Source: Methanospirillum stamsii
Lineage (GTDB): Archaea; Halobacteriota; Methanomicrobia; Methanomicrobiales; Methanospirillaceae
Length of the DNA stretch: 64,000 nucleotides
Assembly: GCF_046244385.1 (NCBI RefSeq)
Contig: NZ_CP176366.1
Coordinates: forward strand, 1,426,001 to 1,490,000
Direction: 5' to 3'
The position numbers and the translations under genes were made by a program. The notes beneath the pieces are model-generated. The model had not been told where the DNA came from. It saw only the letters and a list, made by a program, of their open reading frames with translations, and made no database searches. Within the stretch, counting starts at the first letter, position 1; each line of letters begins with the position of its first letter. Below are positions 17,130 through 25,301 of the stretch, piece after piece.

Positions 17130-18415
17130 TAGAATATTACATATACATTATTATTTTCGTTTTTTGTCTCATCCTGTCCGGTTTTTTCTCGGGTTCAGAA
17201 GTTGCATTATTCACTATTACCAGAGCTAAAGTCAGGACTCTTGTAAATGAAAAATCACAGGGATCTGAAGCTCTTGCGACCCTGAAAAAAACTCCGGATA
17301 AGTTTTTGATAACCATCCTGGTCGGGAATAATGTGGTGAATATCCTTGCGGCATCGGTTGCAACTGCAGTGTCAATCGGATTTTTTGGTGAAACCGGCAT
17401 CGCGGTTTCGGTAGCAACCATCGTAGTTGTGCTCCTCCTCCTCGTCTTTGGAGAAATTTTACCCAAGATGTATGCGACAAGGAATGCAACAGAGTACGCA
17501 TTGCGGTTTTCCCCTGCAATTCTCTTACTCTCCCGAATACTGAGTCCAATAACCTATGTATTCAATGCCCTGGCAGGGAAAGTAACCGGAAGCATCGGAT
17601 TTGCTCACCATATGATAACCGAAGAGGAGATCAAAGAATGGATAGACGTGGGCCAGGAAGAAGGAACAATAGAGAAGAATGAACAGGAAATGCTTCATTC
17701 AGTCTTTGAATTCTCAGATACCCGGGTCCGGGAAGTCATGACTCCCCGAATTGATGTGGTGATGATTGAGGATTCTGCAAGCCCTGAAGAGGCCCTTGAA
17801 ATTTTTAAGACAACCGGATTTTCAAGACTACCTGTCTGGCATGAGAATATTGATACTATCCGGGGTGTGCTCAATGTCAAGGATGTTATCTTTTCGGTTC
17901 TGAATGCACAGGATACCACGCCCGTCGAGGAGATCTGCTCCGAGCCGTTGTTTGTTCCGGAAACAAAGAATATTGATGATCTTCTGAAAGAACTCCGTGT
18001 CAAAAAAACCCATATGGCCATCGTCCTGGACGAGTACGGATCCTTTGTAGGGATTGTTACCGTTGAGGATATTCTTGAAGAACTGGTGGGAGATATTCTT
18101 GATGAGTTTGATACAGAGGAACATGAACTGGTCAGGATTGCTGATAATGTCTACTCTGTCAATGCGAGGATGTGGGTTGAAGACTTAAACAAGGAACTTG
18201 GCATTTCCCTCCCGATGAGTGAGACATATGAGACAATAGCCGGCCTCTTTATTGAGCGCATGGGAAATATTCCCAGAATTGGAGATGTCTGTGATATTAC
18301 TGAGGAAAATATCCGCCTGGTTGTTATTCAGATGACAGGAAAGAGAATCAACCGGCTTAAGTTGTTATTAAACTCGCCTCATAAACCAGAATCAGGACAG
18401 GGTGAAAACAGATGA
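17126..18415 (+). CDS. CNNM transmembrane/CBS/CorC-type membrane protein
   Basis: 429 aa. Residues 1-180 form the CNNM (DUF21) membrane domain with about four hydrophobic segments; the start has the conserved SGFFSGSEVALFTI. Two CBS domains follow (about 200-325; FEFSDTRVREVMTPRIDVVM, VLDEYGSFVGIVTVEDILEE). The C terminus is a CorC/HlyC domain (about 345-420). The family is implicated in magnesium/cobalt export or resistance and is often mislabelled hemolysin. The last 4 bp overlap purN. A 25-codon ORF overlaps its start. Confidence 0.9.
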   Translation: MIEYYIYIIIFVFCLILSGFFSGSEVALFTITRAKVRTLVNEKSQGSEALATLKKTPDKFLITILVGNNVVNILAASVATAVSIGFFGETGIAVSVATIVVVLLLLVFGEILPKMYATRNATEYALRFSPAILLLSRILSPITYVFNALAGKVTGSIGFAHHMITEEEIKEWIDVGQEEGTIEKNEQEMLHSVFEFSDTRVREVMTPRIDVVMIEDSASPEEALEIFKTTGFSRLPVWHENIDTIRGVLNVKDVIFSVLNAQDTTPVEEICSEPLFVPETKNIDDLLKELRVKKTHMAIVLDEYGSFVGIVTVEDILEELVGDILDEFDTEEHELVRIADNVYSVNARMWVEDLNKELGISLPMSETYETIAGLFIERMGNIPRIGDVCDITEENIRLVVIQMTGKRINRLKLLLNSPHKPESGQGENR

Positions 18416-19023
18416 GGGAAGGAACTTTTGTAGTACTTGCTTCAGGAAGAGGGACAAATTTCCAGACGCTTTTTGATCGAACAACCGATGGATATATTCC
18501 GGCACGGTGCACTGCCCTGATTACAGATAATCCGGGAGCCTATGCAATTTCACGTGCTCAAAAGATGGGGATTGCACACGAGGTCGTTGATTACAAGTCA
18601 TTCCCGGACAAGACAGGGTATGAAGATGCGCTGATCTCTGCAATTGACCGGTATAACCCGGACCTTGTCGTCCTTGCCGGTTACATGAGGTTGCTTGGAA
18701 GCCTGATTGTGGATAAATATGAAGGAAAAATGATCAATATCCACCCATCACTCCTCCCTTCCTTTGCCGGTCTCCATGCCCAGCAGCAGGCGCTGGATTA
18801 TGGAACTAAGGTCTCCGGATGCACCGTCCATTTTGTTACGAAAGATATGGATGCCGGTCCGATAATTATTCAGAGAACAGTTCCGGTCCTTGATGATGAT
18901 GATGAGGAAAGTCTTGCAGACCGCATTTTAATCGAGGAACATCAGGCATTTCCGGATGCTTTAAAATTGTTTTTTGAGAAAAGACTTCTTATTGAAGAAC
19001 GCAGGGTTCGAATCCTGTCCTGA
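18412..19023 (+). CDS. purN: Phosphoribosylglycinamide formyltransferase
   Basis: 203 aa GAR transformylase using 10-formyltetrahydrofolate-type donors, step 3 of IMP synthesis. The N terminus has the phosphate loop ASGRGTNFQTL. The catalytic triad is visible: Asn and His in INIHPSLLPSF (about 105-107) and Asp in KDMDAGPIII (about 144). It overlaps the CNNM gene by 4 bp and precedes rnp4 by 6 bp. The last codons contain a chance tRNA B-box match (see rejected items). Confidence 0.95.
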   Translation: MREGTFVVLASGRGTNFQTLFDRTTDGYIPARCTALITDNPGAYAISRAQKMGIAHEVVDYKSFPDKTGYEDALISAIDRYNPDLVVLAGYMRLLGSLIVDKYEGKMINIHPSLLPSFAGLHAQQQALDYGTKVSGCTVHFVTKDMDAGPIIIQRTVPVLDDDDEESLADRILIEEHQAFPDALKLFFEKRLLIEERRVRILS

Positions 19024-19029
19024 TCACTC

Positions 19030-19374
19030 ATGAGTAAAAAGTCCCCGCGCTCTGATCGCAGACAGATTGCATTGGAAAGGATCCGGATATTATTTGATAA
19101 AGCTGATGAATTCTTGAGCTGGGACAGTGAATTTAGTAATCGGTGTATCAGGCATGCCTGCCTGATTGCAATGAAAGAGAGGATCAGGATACCTCTCCCT
19201 TTAAAAAGGAGATATTGCCGGGTGTGCAAAACCTATCTTGTCCCGGGTAAAACAGGAAGAGTCCGGATAGACAGGGGGAGAGTAATTATCACCTGTCTTT
19301 CCTGTGGCTGGCACCGGAGATTCCCCCTATCCAGGAGAAAAAATAACCATGGAAAAGAAGAAAAAAATGTCTGA
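19030..19374 (+). CDS. rnp4: RNase P protein component 4 (Rpp21/Rpr2)
   Basis: 114 aa, normal size. Two zinc-binding pairs, CRVC and CLSC, flank a basic strand (LVPGKTGRVRIDRGR), and an N-terminal helical region precedes them. This is the archaeal Rpp21 pattern. Rpp21 works with Rpp29 on the specificity domain of RNase P RNA in tRNA 5' maturation. The 3' end overlaps the start of the CRM-protein gene. Confidence 0.9.
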   Translation: MSKKSPRSDRRQIALERIRILFDKADEFLSWDSEFSNRCIRHACLIAMKERIRIPLPLKRRYCRVCKTYLVPGKTGRVRIDRGRVIITCLSCGWHRRFPLSRRKNNHGKEEKNV

Positions 19375-19600
19375 TACTGCTTATCATGAACTAAAACCTA
19401 CAATATGGATAGGAAAACACGGAGTTACAGACACAATAATTGATGAAATACGATTGCAAGTAAAAACCAGGGATGCTATCAAGATAAAATGGCTTTCATC
19501 AATAGAGATCAATCCACAATCTATAGTCAAGGATAGTGGAACAACACTCCTTCAGATTCGCGGAAGAACGATGGTAATAAAGAAAAAAGAAAATAAATAG
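19349..19600 (+). CDS. CRM-domain (YhbY-type) RNA-binding protein
   Basis: About 83 aa from ATG 19349, with AGGAG about 12 bp upstream; ATG 19367 is a shorter alternative. The single CRM domain shows KPTIWIGKHGVTDTIIDEI, VKTRDAIKIKW and the final GRTMVIKKK, as in YhbY and archaeal relatives that bind ribosomal precursors. It overlaps rnp4 by 26 bp, which fits an RNA-processing pair. Confidence 0.85.
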   Translation: MEKKKKMSDTAYHELKPTIWIGKHGVTDTIIDEIRLQVKTRDAIKIKWLSSIEINPQSIVKDSGTTLLQIRGRTMVIKKKENK

Positions 19601-19762
19601 TGGCAAGAGTTAGAGAACAATAATTATTTGTATTTATCAGTCTCTCGATAAAAAACAGAATTGGAATAATTTCTTGCCCTCAATAAATTTTTATATTCTC
19701 ATGTTATGTGATATACGCTATTTCCAGTCTGATTTTCTGATATAGAGGCCTCATTTAAAATA

Positions 19763-19772
19763 ATATATATAC
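19763..19772 (+). promoter_or_regulatory. TATA box of the PKD lipoprotein gene
   Basis: A strong TATA-like stretch (atatatatac) is centred about 27 bp upstream of the ATG at 19794. This predicts a transcript that begins at or next to the start codon. The 190-bp gap upstream is AT-rich and holds nothing else I can name. Confidence 0.5.
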
Positions 19773-19793
19773 ATATGTAACAGAAATTTCTTA

Positions 19794-21983
19794 ATGAGGA
19801 AATTCTTTCCAATTTTTGTTGCAATTTGTTTGATTCTGACAAATATCGCACCTGTTCTTGCATGTAGTGGAGGAACTGGTTATTCAGATATGGGAACTAG
19901 TAATTCTGACAATGGTGCAACTACACCAGCAGCTTCAAGTTCAAGCCAAATATCTGCTAAAATTAAGTTGTCACCATCATGGGTAGGTCAAGCTCCTTTA
20001 GAAGTAAAATTTAGTTCAACAATTCTAGAGGGTTCACCAAGTAGTATTATCTGGGATTTCGGTGATGGTTCGAGTGGAGAAGGATCAGAGGTTGAACACA
20101 CCTATACAAAAGCTGGTCCTTACACGGTAGTAGTAACAATAACAGATACATCTGGAGAGACCTTTACGAAGAAGGAACGGGTGGTTGTATCAGAGAGCCC
20201 ATCTAGTCAGGAAGAGGCACCCTCCACAAACAGCGATTCTACAGAGATGGAAGATGAACTCTCAAGCAGCGAAAAAGATACTTTTTCAGATGATAATAAT
20301 AACCCAATTGATGAATCAGAGAGCTCATCTAGTCAGGAAGAGACACCTTCCGCAAACAGCGATTTTGCAGAGATGGAGAATGAACTCTCAAGTAGTGAAG
20401 AAGATATCTATTCAGATGATTATAGTAACCCAATTGATAATTGGCTAGAGGGGAGAGGAGATCCTAATGCAATGAGTTTATCAAAATTGACCTATACGAC
20501 GAGGGATGGAGAGTCTTTTCAGTTTGCTCCTCCAACTTTTGGTGGTGAACCAATTTATTTTGCCTTGGAATCCTACCCAGTTTTGGCTACAGTGGTTGAT
20601 GATCAAGGTGTAGTGTATACCTATAAATTATCATGGGATGGGAAAAGAACAAAAGAATATCCCCCAATGGACATAAATACGCAATCAAAGGACGTTAATG
20701 AGCAGCAACCTGAAATATTACAAGACGAAGAAGCAGTTGAAGGAGGTATAAAAACCGTAAACGATAAACACACCACATTTGATGAGAAATCAAACGCAGA
20801 TGATAACAAACCCCCCGTTGAAAATAATGAGTGTGATGAAAACTGCCAAAAAAATGATAAAAAAATAGAGGATTTAAAGAAAATAAGAGATATTCTTGAA
20901 AAAATGAAGGGGGAATTAACTAATGAACAGAAGAAGTGGATTCGAGAGTCTTTAATTAATATTATTACTTTTGGACAAAGTGCGGTGATTGGTAAATATG
21001 GTGGGGAAGTTGGTCAAGTTTTATATGACCTAGAAGCAACTACGATTGAAACAGTTACACCCCTTTATCCTGAAAAAGCCAAAGATAGTTTTTGGAGCAT
21101 TCAAACTATAGATAATATTGCCGCCGTGGGGATGGGCGCTGGTGCAATGTTATTCTTTACACCTCTTGCACCTATTGGTGCGGCTATGATGACAGTTTCG
21201 AGCGTCTGGACACTTGAACATGCGAGTGCTGATGGCATCAAACTTCTTAAAGATAAGGCAGAATTAAATAAAGCAATAAATAAGGTCGATAATGAAATTG
21301 CTCAAACACGAAATTTGGTAAAAACAAAGGCATTTGATAAAAATGCACAAAACAATAGTCAACGAAATGATTTAGTCAATCAATCAATTGATTATTATCT
21401 TGAAGAGATTAGGCATGCAGATCGAAATCTCACTCAAATAAAGGATCTGATCGGTAATAGCACGGATATTGCTGAACGTGCTGATCTCGAAAACCATGAA
21501 CGTATCATGAAAGTATATAAATCAATAATTGAGTCCCAATTATTAGGCTTCTATGGATTTATTTCATATGTTCAGTCGGAATACTCATTTTTTGAAGGAG
21601 ATTTACCAAATGCTGGTGAGTTGATACAGGAGAGTATACAAAAAAATAATGAAGCAATAGTGTCATTAGATTCAGCTAAAGAACAATGGAAAAAAATAGA
21701 TCCAAATTGGGATTTCTTGAAATCTGATGAATATGAAGAAATTTTGTCAGATATTGTATATTATCAGGATGGATATCAGGATGCAGATATTCTCTACAAA
21801 TCTATGAATAATTATTACTATGCAATGAAAGACCTAATTTTAGAAGATAACATATCATTTGATGAAAATTATTCAAAATTTAGAGATGGAATAATTTCAT
21901 TGAATGACTCGCCGGTTTTCGGAGAGTTTGCTAAGAACATTATAGATGACTTTGAACAGATTTCAGTAGTTAATGGAACCTAA
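19794..21983 (+). CDS. PKD-domain lipoprotein, AT-rich gene
   Basis: 729 aa. A signal peptide ends in a lipobox (PVLAC, Cys 24). A PKD domain follows (about 55-133) with WDFGDGSSGE and the closing VVVTITDTSG. Residues 134-217 are two copies of an acidic Ser/Glu-rich 42-residue repeat. After a short conserved-looking domain (about 222-300) the remaining 400 residues are mostly charged and helical, with one hydrophobic stretch (GAGAMLFFTPLAPIGAAMM). Codons are far more AT-rich than in the flanking genes, suggesting a different origin or a relaxed surface gene. Function unknown. Confidence 0.75.
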   Translation: MRKFFPIFVAICLILTNIAPVLACSGGTGYSDMGTSNSDNGATTPAASSSSQISAKIKLSPSWVGQAPLEVKFSSTILEGSPSSIIWDFGDGSSGEGSEVEHTYTKAGPYTVVVTITDTSGETFTKKERVVVSESPSSQEEAPSTNSDSTEMEDELSSSEKDTFSDDNNNPIDESESSSSQEETPSANSDFAEMENELSSSEEDIYSDDYSNPIDNWLEGRGDPNAMSLSKLTYTTRDGESFQFAPPTFGGEPIYFALESYPVLATVVDDQGVVYTYKLSWDGKRTKEYPPMDINTQSKDVNEQQPEILQDEEAVEGGIKTVNDKHTTFDEKSNADDNKPPVENNECDENCQKNDKKIEDLKKIRDILEKMKGELTNEQKKWIRESLINIITFGQSAVIGKYGGEVGQVLYDLEATTIETVTPLYPEKAKDSFWSIQTIDNIAAVGMGAGAMLFFTPLAPIGAAMMTVSSVWTLEHASADGIKLLKDKAELNKAINKVDNEIAQTRNLVKTKAFDKNAQNNSQRNDLVNQSIDYYLEEIRHADRNLTQIKDLIGNSTDIAERADLENHERIMKVYKSIIESQLLGFYGFISYVQSEYSFFEGDLPNAGELIQESIQKNNEAIVSLDSAKEQWKKIDPNWDFLKSDEYEEILSDIVYYQDGYQDADILYKSMNNYYYAMKDLILEDNISFDENYSKFRDGIISLNDSPVFGEFAKNIIDDFEQISVVNGT
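20193..20444 (+). repeat. Tandem 126-bp (42-codon) coding repeat, two copies
   Basis: Copies run 20193-20318 and 20319-20444. Both begin with gagagc and share long identical stretches such as catctagtcaggaagag and aacagcgatt. The repeat is an exact multiple of three and codes for an acidic spacer in the PKD lipoprotein. The high identity points to recent duplication. Confidence 0.85.
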
Positions 21984-22090
21984 ATATTTCATAATAATAA
22001 ACAGCAGGATTTTTTTAAAATATTACATTTTTTCACTTACCTCAAAGAATCTTGGTAAATAAGCACTTTCCCATCAACTTTTTTCTCTAG

Positions 22091-22100
22091 AAATATATAA
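22091..22100 (+). promoter_or_regulatory. TATA box for the ribosomal/SRP gene cluster
   Basis: The stretch aaatatataa lies about 62 bp upstream of the rps19e ATG, predicting a transcription start near 22122 and a leader of about 36 nt. It is the only strong TATA element seen before the seventeen closely spaced plus-strand genes that follow. Confidence 0.5.
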
Positions 22101-22157
22101 GAATACTTCAAACTAATATGTAGAGACTACTATCCGTATTGAGAGTGTGGACTATCG

Positions 22158-22580
22158 ATGACTACTGTATATGATGTTCCGGCTGACAAGCTCATTGCAA
22201 AAGCGGCAATGGAACTGAAGGAAAAACCAGAAATAACCGCGCCTGAATGGGCACCATTTGTAAAGACCGGTACACACCGTGAGATGCCTCCGGAAGATCC
22301 GGACTGGTGGTACACCCGGGCAGCAGCAGTCCTCAGGCGAGTATATGTTGATGGACCGGTCGGTGTTGAGAGAATGCGTTCGGTTTATGGCGGAAAAAAG
22401 AACCGCGGTTCAAAACCGAACAAATCAGTCAAGGGGAGTGGCTCTATCCTGCGAAAATCATTACAACAACTTGAAGCAGCAGGATTTATTGCAAAACAGA
22501 AGAACGGCAGGGTTGTAACTCCGGCCGGGACTTCATTCCTTGACGGAATTGCCTATACTGTCAGTACAGAAAACCAGTAA
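22158..22580 (+). CDS. rps19e: Ribosomal protein S19e
   Basis: 140 aa, typical for archaeal S19e. Recognisable blocks are WWYTRAAAVLRRVYVDGPVG, SVYGGKKNRGSKP and the C-terminal winged helix LEAAGFIAKQKNGRVVTPAG. S19e is a small-subunit protein shared by archaea and eukaryotes and needed for 18S-type rRNA maturation in eukaryotes. It is the first gene of the translation/targeting cluster. Confidence 0.96.
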   Translation: MTTVYDVPADKLIAKAAMELKEKPEITAPEWAPFVKTGTHREMPPEDPDWWYTRAAAVLRRVYVDGPVGVERMRSVYGGKKNRGSKPNKSVKGSGSILRKSLQQLEAAGFIAKQKNGRVVTPAGTSFLDGIAYTVSTENQ

Positions 22581-22599
22581 GTGGTGTTGGTGATTAACG

Positions 22600-22932
22600 A
22601 TGGGTGACGATGAACTGGCTGATATCCGCCGGAGAAAAATGGCAGAGATGCAGCAACAGGCTGCCGTGCAACAGCAGGAGATTGACCGTCAGCAACAGTA
22701 CGATGCGCAAATGCAGATGGCACTCATGCAAATCCTGGAGCCTGAAGCCAGGGAGCGACTCAATACCATCAAACTCACCCGTCCTGATTTTGCACGGGCG
22801 GTTGAACAACAACTGGTAATGCTTGCCCAGAATGGCAGAATCAAGACGAAAATATCAGATGACCAGCTAAAGGTCATCCTTCAGCAGGTGACCCCGGCAA
22901 AACGGGAGTTTAATATCAGGCGGAAGGGATGA
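22600..22932 (+). CDS. PDCD5-family DNA-binding protein
   Basis: 110 aa. It begins with a Gln-rich helix (DELADIRRRKMAEMQ), then LMQILEPEARERLNTI and KTKISDDQLKVILQQV, the archaeal PDCD5/TFAR19 three-helix fold. It binds DNA nonspecifically; its cellular role in archaea is unclear. It commonly follows S19e in archaea, as here, and overlaps the next gene by 4 bp. Confidence 0.92.
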   Translation: MGDDELADIRRRKMAEMQQQAAVQQQEIDRQQQYDAQMQMALMQILEPEARERLNTIKLTRPDFARAVEQQLVMLAQNGRIKTKISDDQLKVILQQVTPAKREFNIRRKG

Positions 22933-23522
22933 AGGCAGGCGTCCTCTTCTCAGGTGGAAAAGACAGTTCTCTCGCAGCAATACTTCTTTCTACCTGGTAT
23001 GAGGTCGAACTGAACACCTTCCTCTTCAGCCATAATGCCGGCATTTCCGATGTCAAAGCAGCTGCTGCATCATTAGGATACAAACATCATATTCGTTCAT
23101 TTCCGGAGGGTTTTCTCGCCGAAATAACAGATATGATTGTGAAAGACGGGTTTCCGAATAATGCAATCCAGCAGGTTCATCGTGAAGCGATCAGGCATCT
23201 GTGTGGTGTGTATGATGTTGTGGCGGATGGTACCAGATTTGGTGATCGGGTGCCTCTTCTTTCAGATGATGAAATCCGCAGCATCAGCGACCGGTTTGGG
23301 TGCTCCTATGTCAGACCGCTAATCGGGTTTCCAAAACGTGAAGTTGAACGGTTGGTATCCAGATACCTGACAGTGGAGTATGGGGAAACCGGAAATATCT
23401 CCAATGGGGATTATGAGACGGGTATCCGCAAGGAATTAAAGAGAAGAGGACTTTCTCCCGAGCAATATTTCCCTCCGGCACATCAGCAGTCCCTGATAAC
23501 TGGCAGATTAATTCTTACCTGA
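22929..23522 (+). CDS. PP-loop ATP pyrophosphatase-like protein
   Basis: 197 aa. The N terminus has the PP-loop SGGKDSSLAAILL (about 8-20) of the adenine-nucleotide alpha hydrolase superfamily. Later DGTRFGDRVPLLS and VRPLIGFPKREVERL resemble the Asn-synthase/ExsB/ThiI-like group. It should adenylate a substrate, possibly a tRNA base or small metabolite. Position between PDCD5 and L39e is conserved in many archaea as far as I know, hinting at a translation-related role. Substrate unknown. Confidence 0.75.
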   Translation: MKAGVLFSGGKDSSLAAILLSTWYEVELNTFLFSHNAGISDVKAAAASLGYKHHIRSFPEGFLAEITDMIVKDGFPNNAIQQVHREAIRHLCGVYDVVADGTRFGDRVPLLSDDEIRSISDRFGCSYVRPLIGFPKREVERLVSRYLTVEYGETGNISNGDYETGIRKELKRRGLSPEQYFPPAHQQSLITGRLILT

Positions 23523-23530
23523 GGTGTATT

Positions 23531-23683
23531 ATGAGTAAACTTACAAAATGCCGAAAGATTCGGTTATCAAAAAAGACCCAGCAGAACAGGCGTGTTCCTC
23601 AGTGGGTTATGGTAAAGACAGCCCGAGCAGTTATGGCCCATCCGGCCCGCCACAGCTGGCGGCGGAGCACATTGAAGGTGTGA
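23531..23683 (+). CDS. rpl39e: Ribosomal protein L39e
   Basis: 50 aa, a full-length L39e that is easy to miss because of its size. It is very basic, with the family blocks TKCRKIRLSKKTQQNRRVP and RHSWRRSTLKV. ATG 23531 follows GAGGTG. L39e lies in the wall of the ribosomal exit tunnel. L31e starts 6 bp downstream. Confidence 0.95.
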   Translation: MSKLTKCRKIRLSKKTQQNRRVPQWVMVKTARAVMAHPARHSWRRSTLKV

Positions 23684-23689
23684 TGATAC

Positions 23690-23953
23690 ATGGTTGAAAA
23701 ACTGCAGGAACAGATGTATGTAATCCCTCTTGGGGGAGTAAAACGGGTTCCCCGATGGCGCCGGAGTGCAAAAGCAATGAAAGACATTCGTGCATTCCTG
23801 GGTAAACACATGAAAAGCGATGACGTACGTCTCGGACAGGATATCAATGAACGTATCTGGGCCAGAGGTACTGAAAAGCCACCTGCACGGGTTCGTGTAC
23901 GGGCGATGAAGCTCGAAGACGGACAGGTACAGGCAGAATTAGCTGAGGAGTAG
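23690..23953 (+). CDS. rpl31e: Ribosomal protein L31e
   Basis: 87 aa, archaeal L31e size. YVIPLGGVKRVPRWRRSAKA and VRVRAMKLEDGQVQAEL are family signatures. It sits near the tunnel exit on the large subunit. The gene order L39e-L31e-aIF6-LX-prefoldin alpha is the standard archaeal arrangement. Confidence 0.95.
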   Translation: MVEKLQEQMYVIPLGGVKRVPRWRRSAKAMKDIRAFLGKHMKSDDVRLGQDINERIWARGTEKPPARVRVRAMKLEDGQVQAELAEE

Positions 23954-24616
23954 ATGGACCGTACTGTCTCGATTGCAGGAGACCCCTACATCGGCGTTTT
24001 CACCCGCGTATTTGAAGATATCGCGATAGTCCCGCCAGAAACAGCACCGGAACTCATTGAACGATATGAAGAGGCGTTCAGGGTGGAAGTCATAAAAACC
24101 ACCATCCAGGGCAGCCCGATTATCGGTTCTCTCATTGCTGGAAACAGTCATGGACTAATAATCACCGGAATGGCAAAAGAAGAAGAGATTCAGACCCTCT
24201 CCGAGTACCGTGAATTAATGTTACTTGAAGAGGGGATGAACGCTGCAGGGAACATTATATTAGCAAATGATACTTTTGCAGCGGTCCATCCGGAAATGGA
24301 TACGGAACTTATGGAGGCAATGAGTGAATTCCTTCAGGTGCCGGTAATCCCTCTTACGTTAGGTGACATAAAAACCGTTGGAATGGCGGCAGTTGCCACA
24401 AAGACCGGCGTTGTCATCAATCCCCGGAGCACACCCGGAGAAATCCAGAAACTGGAACGGGTGTGTGACCTCCCCGTGGGGAAAGGCTCTGTAACAATGG
24501 GTAGCGGGATGGTTGGAACAGGTCTTGTTGCAAATAGCCGTGGATATCTTGCTGGAATCGGGACCAGCGGTTATGAACTCAGCAGAATTGAAGATATTTT
24601 AGGTTTTGAGGAATAA
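23954..24616 (+). CDS. eif6: Translation initiation factor aIF6
   Basis: 220 aa, the usual length. The five-fold pentein fold is suggested by repeated blocks ending in G-N-x-I/L, for example GNSHGLIITG, GNIILANDTFAAVHP, MAAVATKTGVVINPRS and GLVANSRGYLAG. aIF6 binds the 50S subunit and keeps subunits apart until initiation. The start ATG follows GAGGAG and the preceding stop immediately. Confidence 0.96.
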   Translation: MDRTVSIAGDPYIGVFTRVFEDIAIVPPETAPELIERYEEAFRVEVIKTTIQGSPIIGSLIAGNSHGLIITGMAKEEEIQTLSEYRELMLLEEGMNAAGNIILANDTFAAVHPEMDTELMEAMSEFLQVPVIPLTLGDIKTVGMAAVATKTGVVINPRSTPGEIQKLERVCDLPVGKGSVTMGSGMVGTGLVANSRGYLAGIGTSGYELSRIEDILGFEE

Positions 24617-24617
24617 C

Positions 24618-24812
24618 ATGGATGAGAAAAAATTTGAGGTAAAAGGAACGTACCGGGAAAAACCCGACTTTTGGAAACCATTCACCAAAGTTCTCACTGC
24701 ACCAAATCCGGTTCAGGCTAAAGAGCGGATTCTTTCAGTAATCGGAAGCAAGCACCGCCTTGCCCGTCCTTACATTAAGGTTGAAACCGTATCTGAAGTG
24801 AGTGGGGAGTGA
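24618..24812 (+). CDS. rplX: Ribosomal protein LX (L18a/L20e)
   Basis: 64 aa from ATG 24618; an upstream in-frame TTG at 24606 overlaps aIF6 and is less likely. The pattern FEVKGTYREKPDFWKPFTK, then NPVQAKERILSVIGSKH, matches archaeal LX. It overlaps the prefoldin frame region but ends at 24812. Confidence 0.92.
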   Translation: MDEKKFEVKGTYREKPDFWKPFTKVLTAPNPVQAKERILSVIGSKHRLARPYIKVETVSEVSGE

Positions 24813-24817
24813 TACTG

Positions 24818-25267
24818 GTGGCCCCCGTTGATCCCAGAGAGGTTCAGTCTCTTCAGAATTACCTGAATCAGTATACACAGCAGGCTGAAGTCTACTCACG
24901 ACAGCTTGGTATTATGGAGGAAGGTATCCGTGAGGCAAATGCCTCCATAGAGACATTAAATGCCCTCGCAGATGCAGGGGAAGCACCAGTTTTCATGCCA
25001 ATTGGCGGCGGACTGAATATCAGGGCAACCATCGTGCAGCCGGATGAAGTGTTCGTCAGTATTGGCTCAGATATCATTGTACAAAAGACCAATAATGGTG
25101 CCATTTCTTACCTTCAGGATCGTATCAAGGAGATGGAGGCCTCTGCAAAAAACCTCACAGAAGTCCTCCAGAAAATTGATGCCCAGGTAAAGGACATCCA
25201 AAAACGTCTTGAACTGCTCTACCGGCAGGCTCAGACTGAACAACAGGGTGCAGGTTCCCTTCAGTAA
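24818..25267 (+). CDS. pfdA: Prefoldin alpha subunit
   Basis: About 149 aa from GTG 24818, chosen because GGAGTGAT lies 5 bp upstream; GTG 24809 adds three residues. Two long coiled-coil helices (about 5-50 and 95-140) flank the central beta hairpins (APVFMPIGGGLNIRATI, ISYLQDRIK after IVQKTNNGA). Prefoldin hands unfolded proteins to the thermosome. Confidence 0.93.
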   Translation: MAPVDPREVQSLQNYLNQYTQQAEVYSRQLGIMEEGIREANASIETLNALADAGEAPVFMPIGGGLNIRATIVQPDEVFVSIGSDIIVQKTNNGAISYLQDRIKEMEASAKNLTEVLQKIDAQVKDIQKRLELLYRQAQTEQQGAGSLQ

Positions 25268-25289
25268 CCCCTGCTTCCTGTTTGGCTGC

Positions 25290-25296
25290 AGGTGAT
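25290..25296 (+). promoter_or_regulatory. Strong Shine-Dalgarno site of ftsY
   Basis: AGGTGAT matches the complement of the archaeal 16S rRNA 3' end and ends 5 bp before ATG 25302. It fixes the ftsY start inside the cluster. Confidence 0.6.
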
Positions 25297-25301
25297 GGAA
25301 A

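Noticed and set aside
19005..19015. Exact B-box GGTTCGAATCC at the end of purN, like a tRNA 3' end or integration site.
   Set aside because: It encodes the last residues of an intact PurN; the rest of a tRNA cannot be folded, and no integrase or insertion lies downstream.
20185..20448. A second open frame across the 126-bp repeat.
   Set aside because: It follows from the duplication; the lipoprotein frame has the signal peptide and PKD domain and is the coding one.
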